In this document: positions 22,310 to 34,000 of the stretch, piece by piece
How positions within the stretch are numbered: the stretch's first letter is position 1
How the letters are laid out: the number at the start of each line of letters is the position of its first letter
Source of the DNA: Paratrimastix pyriformis
Taxonomy: Eukaryota > Preaxostyla > Paratrimastigidae
Length of the DNA stretch: 64,000 nucleotides
Reading direction: 5' to 3'
Assembly (NCBI GenBank): GCA_027972325.1
Contig: JAPMOS010000027.1
Span: 372,001 to 436,000, forward strand
Notes under the pieces: model-generated
What the model saw: the letters and a program-made list of their open reading frames with translations, nothing else
What the model was told of the DNA's origin: nothing
Database searches by the model: none
Position numbers and translations under genes: made by a program

Positions 22310-22613
22310 GCCCCGCCCACTTCGTGCGGCCCCCTCCGTCTGACACGGGGCACGGCGGACAACCCAGTCCCGTCCCGTCCCGTCCCGTCCTCTGGCTCTC
22401 TGGAGTCGGCAGGTGGCCCCGGCCGCTTTTCAAGAAACCGCCTTCTTCTCTCTGCTTTTCAAAACCCGTTTTCGTTCATGTCCCTCCCTGTTGCCCGTTT
22501 CCTGCACTGCGCTCTGCGCTGCTGTCCGGCTTCGTTTTGTGGGCCGAAGGAGAGGAGGTCCGCCCTTCCCTCGCTGCTGCTGCCGGAGCGCGATCGGGTC
22601 CCGCGGGGGCCCC
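22310..22613. other. convergent spacer between C2-armadillo and PLAA
   Basis: About 300 bp between two stop codons facing each other. It includes a somewhat AT-richer stretch (22430-22540) suitable for 3' processing signals. No gene seen. Confidence 0.6.
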
Positions 22614-23875
22614 TCAGGCGGAGGGCGCCGGGGCGGGCCGGTGGAGCATCTGGGCCTTGGTGGCGGCCGCGGCCTGGGCCAGCTGGGGGTGGCGGGCGCA
22701 CCGGTCCAGGGTGGCGGCCAGCTCGAGGTCGCCCAGCTGCCGCTTGGCCTCGGCGTCCCCGGCCATCTGCAGCGCGGGCGAGGGGCGACCACGGGTGTGA
22801 TGGCAGGGTGTGATGGCAGGGTGTGATGGCAGGGTGTGATGGCAGGGTGTGATGGCAGGGTGTGATGGCAGGGTGTGACGTGGGATGGCAGGGTGCGTGA
22901 GACGCGGGCGGGCGGACCAGGGCCGACAGGGCCAGGATGCAGCGGAAGGAGGTGGCCGGGTCGCGCTCCGCCTCGAAGTCCGCCAGCTGCCCCGCCCCGC
23001 CCCGCCCCGCCCCCCAACCCCAAGGGCAACCAGGCGCACCAAGACGAGCATCAGCCACCAGCGTCCCACCTTGCCGCGGCAAGGGGGCAGGCAGGCAGGG
23101 AGGGGCAGGGACGGACCTCCTTGAGGACCGAGGCGAGCATGAGCTTGGCGTCGGGCGGGCAGCTCTCGGGGTAGAGCCCGATGGCGATGGTGAAGCTGTC
23201 CCGCCCAGCCCAGGGCCCGAGGGGAAGGGGGAGAGGGGCTCAGGCACGTTCTCGTCTCCCACCGCCGCCCCAATGGATCGGCTCCCTCCACCGTCCCAAT
23301 GGATCGGCTCCCTCCACCGCCCCAATGGATCGGCTCCCTCCACCGCCCCAATGGATCGGCTCCCTCCACCGTCCCAATGGATCGGCTCCCTCCACCGCCC
23401 CAATGGATCGGCTCCATCCACCGCCCCAATGGATCGGCTCCATCCACCGCCCCAATGGATCGGCTCCATCCACCGCCCCAATGGATCGGCTCCATCCACC
23501 GCCCCAATGGATCGGTCGGCTCCCTCCACCAATGGGCAGCGGGCGGGGGCAGCGGGCGGGGCGGCGGGCGGGGCGGCGGGCGGGGCAGCGGGCGGGGTGG
23601 CGGGCGGGGCGGCGGGCGGGGGCGGCGGGCGGGGGCGGCGGGCGGGGGCGGCGGGCGGGGGCGGCGGGCGGGATCGACTTGAAGAGTTGGGCCAGGGCCC
23701 CCGGGCCGGGGCCGACTCGGAGTGGCTCGATGGGGCCAACTCCTCCATCATCTGGCAAACAAACCCCACCCAGACATGCCGCCCCACCCAACGCAACGGC
23801 AGCCGATAAGCCGCCGGTGGTGCGGCCGCCTGAGCCGGCCAGGGCGGGTGGTGGATGGCGGATGGCGGATGGTAG

Positions 23876-23914
<39 letters not shown>

Positions 23915-26900
23915 CTGCGGGAGGCGCCTGACGATGATGGGGCCCGTCCGGTCGCTGCAGAGCAGGTTGGCCAGCACCCGCAGCACCAGCAGCCGGTTCT
24001 TGGGGTTCGCGTCCTCGGCCAGCCCCCGGGCCGACAGTAGGGGCAGGACGCGCTGCTCAAAGCTGGCCTACTCGCCCCCGCCATCGACAGAGGACAGGAC
24101 AGAGAGGACAGGACAGGACAGGACAGGACAGGACAGGACAGGAAAGGACAGGAAAGGAAAGGACAGGACAGGAAAGTTGAAAGGACAGGAAAGGAAAGGA
24201 CAGGCCAAGAAGAGCCGCAAGAAGCGGCCGCAAGAAGCGGCCGCAAGAAGCGGAGGCAGCGCGATGTCAGGGCGGGCGGAGGCGAAGGCAAACGGGAAGG
24301 GGGCCGTCGCGGGCGGGGGGAGGCATGTCGGGGCAGGCGAACCTCGCGGCTGAAGCGGAAGGGGGTGCTCTGGCCGAGGGCGAGGGCCCGCAGGAGGTCC
24401 AGCACGGGCACGAGGCACTCCGAGGGCCACTGGAGCAGCTTGCGGCAGAGCAGGTCGTGGCACTGGGGCGGCGGCCGCATGAAGCGCAGGTTGCGCGACT
24501 CGTGCAGCATCTGTGTGGGCCCCGGGGCCACGAAGGCAATCGGTCACGGTTGCCGATGGGCAGGGGCCGTGAGGGCATGGGGGGGGGGGGAGGACATGGG
24601 GGCCAGCCCGACAGCGGACCTTGCAGCAGGTCACGAAGTGGGGCAGCTCCTCGGCCGTCAGCCGGTTCCGCTGGGGCGGCGAAGGAAGGCGTGGGTCGGG
24701 TGGGCGCCCAGGTGAAGGGCGGGACGGTGGGGGGCAAAGGGGGCAAAGGGGGCAAAGGGGGCAAAGGGGGCGAATGGGCGACGAAGGGGGCAAAGGGGGC
24801 GGGCGGCCGCGGACCGTGGGCACGGCGGGGTTGAGCTCGAGCAGCTTGGCCTGGAGCAGGTCGAAGCGGCCCCCCTCGAAGGGCGCCACCGCGTGGGGGA
24901 AGTCCGGCCCCGGGCAGGGGTCCACCTCGGGGGCGGCTCGGGGGGCCCCGTAGTAGCAGCCCGACGTCCACTCGGCCTGCTTCGGGGCCGCCGGGAGGCT
25001 CGTCACGGGCGCGGGCCCAGCCGCAGGCGCCGCAGGAACGGGGGCGGGGGCGGGGGCAAGGGCGGGCGGGCGCCTGGGTCGCCAAGGGAGCCAACACAGG
25101 ATGAAGAAGAACAAGGGAGCCAACACAGGATGAAGAAGAAGACGGCCAGAGGATGATGAAGGCGGCCCCATGATGATGAAGGCGGGCCGGCCGGCGAAGG
25201 CGCGGACAGCGCAGGGGGACGGACCCTGGGCAGGGACAGGGGCAGGGGCAGGGGCAGGGACACCCCTCATCGAGCTTTGGCTGGACGGTAGGAAAGACGG
25301 AAGGGAAAGGGAAGACGGAAGGGCCGGGCACCGAGTGAGGGCACCGAAACCAAAGGGAGGCTGGCCGCGGAGGGGGATGCGAGGTGGGAGGGGCGGACCG
25401 GGCCAGGTAGCGGGCCTTGTAGGTGTTGATCTCCTCGGCGATGGCCATGAGGAACTCCTGCGACAGATGGTGGTCCCAGATGAACTGCTGGGCCACCTCG
25501 TAGGCGTTGCAGGGCACGTTGAAGCCCAGCATGCTGCGCCCAGCGCCGCCCCCGTCCCCCGAGACAACCGTCATACCACCGCCAGCCCCACGGGGACCTT
25601 CGGGCGGGGCGGCAAGCGGGGCGGCAAGCGGGGCGGCAAGCGGGGCGGCAAGCGGGGCGGCAAGCGGGGCGGCAAGCGGGGCGGCAAGCGGGGCGGCAAG
25701 CGGGGCGGCAAGCGGGGCGGCGGCATCTGCGGACATCTCGGGGCCCTCGTTGACCTGGACGGGGAAGGCCACGTCGTACTCGACCCCATCGACGGTCGGC
25801 CTCCCTGCCAGTGTGACAGCGCCCCGGCCACCCCGGCGCGCCAACCCGGTGAGAGGGTGCGCCGTGGGGGGGGGGACGAACGAGGGGCGGTAGGGCGGGC
25901 GGCGGGCGAACCCATGCCTTCGCCGACGGCAGCGCCTTCCCCGCCGGGGCCATTGGTCACCACGCCCACCTGCCCGGCCCGCCAGGGGTGCCAACCAGGA
26001 GGCGTACAGAAACGGCGTGAAGATGCGCCCCCGAGGGCGGCAGGGCGGCGCGTGGGGCGAGGAGGCCATCACGGCCAGGGCGGACGACGGACGTACTGCC
26101 AGGCCTGGCCGTCCCAGGTGTACGTCTCGGGGACCACGCCCCGCCGGATGACCTTGATGACCCCGGCCGATCGCCTGCAGGCCCCGCCACCCGGGAGTGA
26201 GCCCACTCGGGGGGAGCCAGCCCTCCGGGCGGGCACGGACGGGCCCCGGGGAAGCGGGGCCAGGGGTCGGGGGCAGACCGGGTGTCTGCAGGGCCGACTC
26301 GTCGGGCAGGTTGCTCAGCTGGATGCCACCAACCTTGACGCTGCGCACAGACCAAAGCCCCGGGCAGGCGAAAGGGTGACCGCACCGGCATGTCCCCCCC
26401 TCCCTCCCCTCCCCTCCCCCCTCCCCTCCCCTCCCCTCCCCTCCCCTCCCTCCCTCCCCTCCCTCCCATCCACCTCCCCCAGTACCGATCATGTGGGGAT
26501 GGAGGCAGAATGGCTGCGGGGCGGGGCGGACTCGAGCAGGGCGGCCTGGTAAGCGGTCCGGACGGCCTCGGGTGCAGCCCGTCCGGGGAGCGCGTCCACA
26601 CGCGGATGAAGCGGTCCTCGCAGGCGCACACCAGGTCCCCGTTCTGCCCGGCCCGCGAGGTGTGACAATGAATCGCGGTCAGGACCCCCACCCCCACGGC
26701 CCCCCCACACACACACGGCCCCCCCCACGGCCCCCCCACGTCCACATCAGGGCCAGGGGCGCACCGACGGACCGGGAGCAGAGCCATCGAGGGCACCGAG
26801 CAGGGGAAGTGCAGCTCCTGGCCCTTGATGGCGCCCTGCCAGATGGTGACGGTCCGGTCCTCGCCGCAGACGAGCACCTCACCCGTGGGCAGCTGAAGCA

Positions 26901-28138
26901 TGTCGTACTGGGGGACCGGCGACCCCGCCAGGGCCACGGCGCCGACAGAACGAGTACACAGAGCATGAGCATACGCACAGAGCATGAGCGCACGCACAGA
27001 GCATGAGCGCACACAGAGCATGAGCCGATGCGCCCGCCAGTGCCGAAGCAGGGCGGAGGATGTATGGATGGGGGTGGGGCATCGAGGCGAGGCAGCCGGA
27101 GGCCGGGGCGGACCAGCAGGAGCTGGGATGCCTGGATGGTCTGCAGGCACCGGCCGAGCATGTCCCACTGGCGGATGGTCCTTCCCGCCCCCAGTGCCCG
27201 TGCCCCCAGCAAGCCCCCATGCCCCAGGTGAGCCCCTGGGTGGACCGCAGCAGCCGCACGCGTCACGGGAGAAGCAGCGGCCACGTGTCACGGGGTAGCG
27301 GCCACGCGTCGGGCAGCGGCCACAGACCCGTCGTTGGAGCAGCTGAGCAGGAGGCCCTGCGGGGTCGGGATCACCTTCCGGACGGGGCCCGTGTGGCCCT
27401 CGAGTGTTTGCACCTGGGCCCCGTCGACCCACAGGATGATGTGGGTGTCCGTCGAGCCTGCAGGCCAGCCCATCGAGGTGACCCGTCAGTCCGTGCGTGG
27501 GTCGGTAGGTGCGCCCCGGCCCCGGCCCCGGCCCCAGCCCCAGCCCCAGCCCCGGCCCCGGCCCGACCAGCGGCAAAACCACTGCTACACTGTGCGGGCA
27601 CCCCGGGCTACAGACAAGTAGCGATACAGCTGGGGAGCACGGTGACGCTGAGGACCGAGTGGGTGTGGCCCCGGAGCGCCTGCACTTCGACGCCCTTGCC
27701 GTCGTCCTGGCCCCGCCACACACGGGCGGTCTTGTCCCACGAGCCGCTGACTACATCACCATTCGGCATTGAAGTACACGAGCAAACAACGTCCTCGTGG
27801 CCAGAGAAAACGTGGATCGGGCTGGCTGTCTCGAGGTCCCATGCAATGATGTTCTTGTCCGAGCCGCAGGTGATCAAGGCGCCACGGGGGTATCGATCAC
27901 AGGGTGGGCAGTACGTTGCGGCACGAACATAGGAAGTATGTCCAACGAACTCTTTGTCCAATTCATAGGGTGCCTCCGGAGTTGGAGTTCGAGAAGGGCG
28001 CCACATCTTCACAGACTTATCGTATGACACAGAGACAAATCGTCCATCGGGAAGTGCGCAAACACCTCGGATATCATCGTTATGCGCTCTCCATTGACAA
28101 GCGAGGACAAAAGGCCCAGGTTGCTGGGTTTCAGCCAT
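22614..28138 (-). CDS. PLAA: PLAA / Doa1-Ufd3, ubiquitin-binding Cdc48/p97 cofactor
   Basis: Adaptor of p97 that binds ubiquitin. Domain order is complete. N-terminal WD40 propeller from the ATG at 28138: MAETQQPGPFVLACQWRAHN, DDIRGVCALPDGRFVSVSYD; TSYVRAATYCPPCDRYPRGA, LITCGSDKNIIAWDLETA; DVVCSCTSMPNGDVVSGSWD, KTARVWRG; HIILWVDGAQVQTLEGHTGP; IRQWDMLGRCLQTIQASQLL; VLVCGEDRTVTIWQG; GDLVCACEDRFIRVW. Next the PFU domain: VDGVEYDVAFPVQVNEG, a (PLAA)n insertion, then MLGFNVPCNAYEVAQQFIWD, HHLSQEFLMAIAEEI. Then the C-terminal PUL domain of armadillo-like helices: GRFDLLQAKLLELNPAVPTV; RFMRPPPQCHDLLCRKLLQW, PSECLVPVLDLLRALAL; NRLLVLRVLANLLCSDRTGP; ATSFRCILALSALV; ending AQMLHRPAPAPSA. Divergent from FAM98, convergent with the C2 gene. 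Confidence 0.95.
22795..22876. repeat. 13-bp tandem repeat TGATGGCAGGGTG (PLAA intron)
   Basis: About six copies between the last two PLAA exons. Confidence 0.92.
23264..23520. repeat. 26-bp minisatellite, about ten copies (PLAA intron)
   Basis: CAATGGATCGGCTCC recurs every 26 bp (for example 23297 and 23323), with CTCC/ATCC variants grouped in blocks. Confidence 0.93.
23878..23912. repeat. 35-base poly-G run (poly-C in the PLAA transcript)
   Basis: Uninterrupted G run near the 3' splice region of a PLAA intron. Such runs are error-prone in sequencing, so the exact length is uncertain. Confidence 0.9.
24096..24215. repeat. GGACA pentamer array (PLAA intron)
   Basis: Imperfect 5-bp repeat with GGAAA variants, adjacent to a short tract of GCGGCCGCAAGAA repeats (24220-24255). 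Confidence 0.9.
25609..25722 (-). repeat. 12-bp coding minisatellite encoding PLAA in the PFU domain
   Basis: Unit GGGGCGGCAAGC on the plus strand, about nine copies, read on the gene strand as (PLAA)n. It interrupts the PFU domain between VNEGPEMSADA and MLGFNVPCN without breaking the frame, because the unit is 12 bp. Confidence 0.8.
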
Positions 28139-28948
28139 TCGCCAGAAAGAGTCACCCTCTCACTTTGGTGAAGGCCACCGATTTTGACGTGGTGCAGGTA
28201 AAACGTGTTGGCCTGGGGACGGTGGGAGAAGGACGAAGAAAGGAGGTGAAAAGAAAGCAAAAAGGAAGGGGAGAACGCTAAGAAGACGAAAGGAAAGCTG
28301 TGGACTCATTTCAAGAAAGGGACCAAATTTCCGACTTGGGGACGTTTTGGCCCAGATGCCCTGGTTGGAAATGATAGTTGACCGGTTTGGCAGTCAGTCA
28401 GTCTCGTGGTAATGCAGCCTCATCGGAGGCTAACTAAGAAAGTGGATGGCTGGGTGATGGCCCAAAAAATGTGCCCACTATTCGCACACACTTAGACCCC
28501 CACCCCACCCCACCACCACCACCAGCCACCAGCCACAGCAGCCACAGCAGCCACAGCAGCCACAGCAGCCACAGCAGCCACAGCAGCCACAGCAGCCACA
28601 GCAGCCACAGCAGCCACACCAGACACACCAGACACCACCCACCCACCACCAACCAACCAACCACCAACCACCCTCCCTGTTGATCAGCACCTGCCAAGAA
28701 CCGAAACGTAAGTTCCTCTCGGTCCTTGTTGCCGCCTACAGAGCGTCGCGACTGGCGAGCGGAACAATCCTGCTTTTGTCGTGATGACCTCCACGTTTCT
28801 ATTTTTCTATTTAATTCCATTTGACACTCCGCCAATCTTTGGACCGATCGGACTCCTCCTGGTCAAGCCTCACGTGTGCATCCCATGAATATCCTGCGCA
28901 ATCCTCATCGCCCGTGGGTAAGTCGGCAGTGCTTTCCCCTTCACAGAA
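28139..28948. other. divergent promoter region PLAA/FAM98 with a 9-bp repeat
   Basis: About 810 bp, AT-richer. Positions 28535-28620 are a CAGCCACAG 9-mer array. The remainder is unique with no supported gene. It should carry both promoters. Confidence 0.6.
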
Positions 28949-30683
28949 ATGGCCGATACACTCGCAGCGCGTCTGGGCAGGACAGCACTCAATATGTCCT
29001 CTTTAGATCTGGGGGATTACAATTTGCAAGAGATTTGTGACGTTACACCAGTTGGAACATCGTTCATTGATTTGTGCTCGAAGCTTGTGACTTCTGCTGG
29101 TGGCCGGCCTCTTGGCGGTGTCGCCTCCAATTTTTCTAGCAATCTATTCTCTTTTGTTGACGAACGTGGTTGTCTGTCGTGGCATCCTATTCCCTCCTGA
29201 CTCAGACCTATCCAAAATAGGCAGTCCCACCCTGGGCCGGCAACAGACTGGAGAATTTCTCGCGACGGTAGAGGCTCGCTTCGATCTTTTGGACTTTCTG
29301 ATATGCGAGGTACAAATGTACCGAATGGAACAGGCCCACTTGAAGGTGGTCCCCCACCTCCGCGCTCGGGTGGGGGCCGCGCTGGACGAGTTGGTCCAGA
29401 TGTGCGACGCGATCCCGGCGCCCCTCCCCGCTTCGGCTGCCTCTCGTTCGCATGGGGCTCCTGCGACCTTCTCCCTGCGGTCCCCCCCATCGGACACGTC
29501 CAGCCTCGAGAGCAAGCTCACCCGAATCGCAACCAAGGTCTCCTTCCTTTGGGACTTGTGTTCTCGCCCTGTTGCTGCGCTTGACCGATCGAATCGACTC
29601 ACACCTCAGAGGACGCACACCGCAGGTTGGGCCCCTGCTCTCCCCCGCCGGAGCAGCTGCCGCCTGCGACGAGCCAGCCCTGACGAGGCGACTGTGCCCT
29701 CCGCTCACCGCTGCCCAGCAGGTCGGTCATCGCCTCGCCACTCGCACCCGCTCTCCACGAGCACCCGGTCACCGACACGTCGCTCTCTGCCGCCACTTTG
29801 TTTCGGCGCAGGCCGCCCTGGGGGCCATCAACGACCGGCTCCATCAGGACTACCACCTGCGGCACGCGATGCTCGTCACCCGCGCCCAAGCGACCCTGCA
29901 GTCGATGGCGTGGGCCCCCCGTGTCAAGGTCTCCATCTGCCCCCGCTTTCCACGTCTCCTTCTTTCGGGCCGGGTGGCTATCGCCTGACCATATCCTCTT
30001 GGTGTCACGTGCGCAGGCCAACCAGGACGAGACCAACGCACTGGTGGGGCGCCTGTCGGCCGCACTGGTGGTGCCGCCGCCCATCTCGCTCGGGCTCCTC
30101 GACCGGGTCACGCCCGTTTTACTCTGGTCTGCCGCCTGCACTACGCCCTTGCCCGTCGCTGACCTGCTTGCCTCTCCTTCGCAGCTCCTCTCTGGAGGAG
30201 GAGTCCCGGGCCAGCCAGCTGAAGAAGTTCATCATCCCCAAGGTCCGCTGGCGCAGGGGGTCTTTTTTATCGGTGCAATCTCGCCGTTGCCTGTCGCAGG
30301 TGCCCGATCGGGGCGGCCGGGCCGAGGAGATCAGCTTCACCCATGCCTACGACAACCCATTCCAGCAGCAGGGCCAAGGGGGGGGACGAGGGCGTGGAGG
30401 CCACGGGGGCGGGCGTGGTGGCGGCGCCCCCCAGGGCTTCCAGCAACAGGGCCAGAGTGGGGGCCGTGGCGGACGCGGGGGGGCAACGACCGGGCGTCCA
30501 CAAACGGCCCCGGCCCCGGCCCCGGCCCCGGCCCCATTCGGAGGACAACCTCGGCCCATGGTCATGCCCTATCAGCAAGGTCTGAATACCCTACCACTCA
30601 TACCAAGCTCACCCACCCTCAGGAGGCAGTGGCTGCGTTTTGAAGGGCGCCCAGGGCCCACCGGCCGTTTTCCTTGCTCCTAG
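28949..30683 (+). CDS. FAM98-like protein with C-terminal GRG-rich tail
   Basis: FAM98 proteins are part of the tRNA-ligase/RNA transport complexes in animals. Here: N-terminal SSLDLGDYNLQEICDVTP, then SFIDLCSKLV, like FAM98 F-x-x-LC-x-WL-V; RFDLLDFLICEVQMYRMEQA, like the FAM98 LLxYLISELExAR motif; a helical middle (AALGAINDRLHQDYHLRHAM); SQLKKFIIPK joined by splicing to VPDRGGRAEEISFTHAYDNP, the FAM98 signature KVPDRGGRxxEI; then a Gly/Arg/Gln-rich tail (GQGGGRGRGGHGGGRGGG) typical of RNA-binding proteins. Start: ATG 28949, or the internal ATG at 28994 which begins SSLDLG. The last codons after YQQG may include an unrecognised intron. Likely RNA-binding (inference). Confidence 0.75.
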
Positions 30684-31014
30684 CCCCGGAGGCGGTTTCG
30701 TATCTGCGATGGGAATGAGACAGGGTCCGCTTCTTGAATCGGTGTTGGCGTCTTTGTTGCTAATTTTTCTCATTCCGGCGTCTGCGCAGATCTCCGCCAG
30801 GAACAGAGCCTCCGGGGAGGTCGGAGGCGTAGATGATTGCACCAGTAAGTTAATCAACATCGGCAATATTGAGTGCAAGTCATCGTGGAAATTGTCTCAA
30901 TGGTTTCAACAACCAAATTCCTCCTCGAATCTTCCTTTTTTTCTCGGTGATGACATGATGACCGTCCAGTCGCATCGCCCCGGACAGCCTTTCAATCTCT
31001 TTCTCTAAACAGTC
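30684..31014. other. spacer upstream of SEC24
   Basis: AT-richer. A plus-strand frame (30709 onward) has a signal-peptide-like start but no family resemblance. The bases just before 31015 (TTTCTCTAAACAG) look like a splice acceptor, so SEC24 may have an upstream non-coding or coding exon here. Confidence 0.4.
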
Positions 31015-34000
31015 ATGCACTTCGGTGTGGCACCGTTTGGGGTTGCCCCGTTCAACCTTCCACCAGCACCCCCAGCGCCTCCCCAGCCCCTCGCTTCCCA
31101 AAGAAAGCTGCGGCAGGCGCCAGTTCCCCTCGATGTGTTGAGACAGGAACCGATTGTCTTCCATGCTGCCCGCGATGAGCGCATCCCCAGCAGTGTTGCG
31201 AACTATTTTGTTCACGATGATGGGCAATGCTCCCCTCGCTATATCCGCTCGTCCCTATATGCCCTGCCCTATCGTGCCGACCTCCTCTCTCAAACTGCCC
31301 TGCCTCTTGGCCTGATTGTCCAGCCCATGGCCGAGCTGGCTCCCGGAGAGGTCTGCTGTCCCGTGCCGAGACGCGTTTGACCCTCGCTGGGCGTCTCGGG
31401 TAGGCGGAGCCGCCCGTGGTGGACTTTGGGAACAGTCCCCCTCGGTGCCGTCGGTGTCGGGCCTACGTCAACCGGTTCAATCGGTGGGTGGCAGGCGGTC
31501 GCCAATTTGTCTGCGTCTTCTGCGACATGCCCAACGACGGTCCGCAGCCCCCTGCATCGCCCCGCATCCTATCCCGCCCGCCTGGCTGGGCTCGTGACTC
31601 TCGCATCCTGTCCCTTGGGCTCGGGCTGGGCTCATGACCCTCGCATCGGTGCTCCGACCGGGTGCTGGGGCAGTGCCCGAGAGCTATTTTTCGCCCCTGG
31701 ACGCGGGCGGCATGCGGCACGACCTGGCCAAGCGGCCCGAGCTCTGCCGCGGCTCGGTGGACATCGTCGCCCCGCCCGCATACTACGACCACCCCGCCCA
31801 GGTCGGCACGCGCAGGCACGCGCACAGGCGGGGGCACGCGCACAGACACAGGCACGCACACACCACACACACGCCACACGGGGCATGGGGCCCCGTCCGA
31901 TCGCCCTCACCGCCGCCCGATGGTCATGCCCCCCATCGCCCTGGGGCGGCCGCACCAGGTGCCGGCGTACCTGTTCGTGGTGGACGTCTCGGTGCCGGCG
32001 GCCATGTCGGGCATGCTCCAGGCGGCCCTGGCCGGCATCCGGGCAGCCCTCGAGGGGTCCGCCCCCGCCCCCACTGGCAAATCCCACCAGCCTCCCTCCC
32101 GTCAGCCCATGTGGCCGCAACCCCGTCCTGATTGTTCTCCCTCCGGGCTGGGCTCCGGGTAGGATGGCCGGGGAGGTGCTCGTCGGGCTGCTCACCTACG
32201 ACCGGGCCCTCCACTTCTACAACCTGGCCGCCACCCCGGTCCGCGGCGCCCAGGCCCCTCCTCCGTCCCCGTGGCCCCTGCCCCTGCCGCGGCCGCGGCC
32301 GCCGCCCGATCCGCTGTGGGCCTGTTTCGTGCCGCCCTCATCCGCCCCGTTTGGCTGTGTGCACATGCACCCCCTGCAGGGCGACCGACCGAGCCCCCAG
32401 ATGCAGGTAGTGGCCGACGTGGACGAGGTCTTCCTGCCCCTGGCCCCTTCGGGCTCGGGGGGCGCCCTGGTACCCCTCGCCTCCGCCAAGACGGTCCGCC
32501 CCGGCCCCATCCCGCCCACCATCGCACCGCCCGGCCCCATCCCACCATCACACCGCCCCGGCCCCATCCCGCGCCACGATCCGGTGCCGCGTCATCCCCC
32601 CCCCCCATCTGCGGGTAGTCGCTGCTGGGGCTTCTGGACCGGCTGCCGGCCCTCTTCCAGGGCGGCTCCTCTTCGGGGGAGCTCGCCTTCGGGCCCGCCG
32701 TCCGGGCCGCCATGGAGATCATGGTCTGCCCCGCCCTGCCGCCCACTGCCTCTGCTCGCCCTCCCGTTCGGTTTGCCCGCCGGTGGGGCCTGGGCCTGTC
32801 GCCTCACAGGATTGGGGGGGGCCGATGGCGGGTCGGCGGGGCCGCAGAAGGAGACGGGCGGCAAGATGCTGGTCTTCGCCTCGGGCAGCCCCACCCGCGG
32901 CTACGGGGCCCTCGTCGACGCGGCCAATATCGCCGAGGCCATGGGCGCCGACCGCGAGAAGGCCCTCTACAGCCCCCAGGTCGCCCCGCACGCCGCCACG
33001 CGCCCCGCACGCCACACGCCCCGCACGCCACACGCCCCGCACGCCACACGCCCCGCACGCCACGCGCCCCGCACGCCACACGCCCCGCCCTCCGTTCCGC
33101 TTCCCTTCCCTGACACGACGTGGTGCCCGCCTTGTGTTGTCCTTGTCCTTGTCCTTGTCCTTGTCCTTGTGCTTGTGCTTGGGGCGGCAGGACGGGTCCT
33201 TCCGGGCGCTGGGCCAGGAGTGCCTCCGCCGCCACATCGGGGTGGACCTCTTCGTGGCAGGCGACCGCTACACCAACCTGGCCTCGACCGGTCCGCCCCT
33301 GCCCTGCCCTGCCCTGCCCGCAGCCGCAGCCGCAGCCGCCGCAGCCGCAGCCGCTTGGCTCGGCCCAGCCGATCGCTCACCACCCGGCGCACCGCACCGC
33401 CCCCCCAGTGACCCTGGCGCGTGCCACGGGCGGCGAGGTGCTCTTCTACCCCGGGGTCCGTCGCCCACTTCCCAGCCCAACCGCCTCCTCGCCCTCACCC
33501 CTCCTCCTCCTCCTCCTCCTCCTGCCGCCGCCGCCGCCGCCCCCCCGGACCTTCCCGTCGCCACCCCTCGGCGCTGCCGTCATCACCACCGTCGCCGTTG
33601 TCGCCTTCCCCTTCGCGCCTCCCGGTGGGGCTTTGGGGGCAGTTCCTGCCCACGGGCCAGGGCAACGGGGCCCAGCTGAGCAGCGACGTGCGACGGGTGT
33701 GCACCCGGCGGACGGCCTTCGAGGCGCAGCTCAAGGTGCGCTGCTCGCAGGGCCTCGAGGTGGCCCGCTTCCTGGGCCCCACCGAGGCACGCGGCGACAC
33801 GGCCGACCTGCCCTGCCTCGACTCGGACAAGTGTCCGCGCCCTGCCCCTGCCTGCCCTGCTGCCCTGCCTTGCTGTCCTGTCCTGTCCTGCCCTGTTGTC
33901 CTGTCCTGCTGTCCTGTCCTGCCCTGCTGTCCTGTCCTGCCCTGCTGCCCTGCCCTGCTGCTGTCCTGCCCTGCTGCCCTGCCCTGCTGCTGTCCTGCCC

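Noticed and set aside
25041-25270. Tandem GATGAAGAAGA and GGGGCA motifs as a possible regulatory or origin sequence
   Set aside because: They lie within a PLAA intron and look like the same slippage-driven repeats seen in the other introns.
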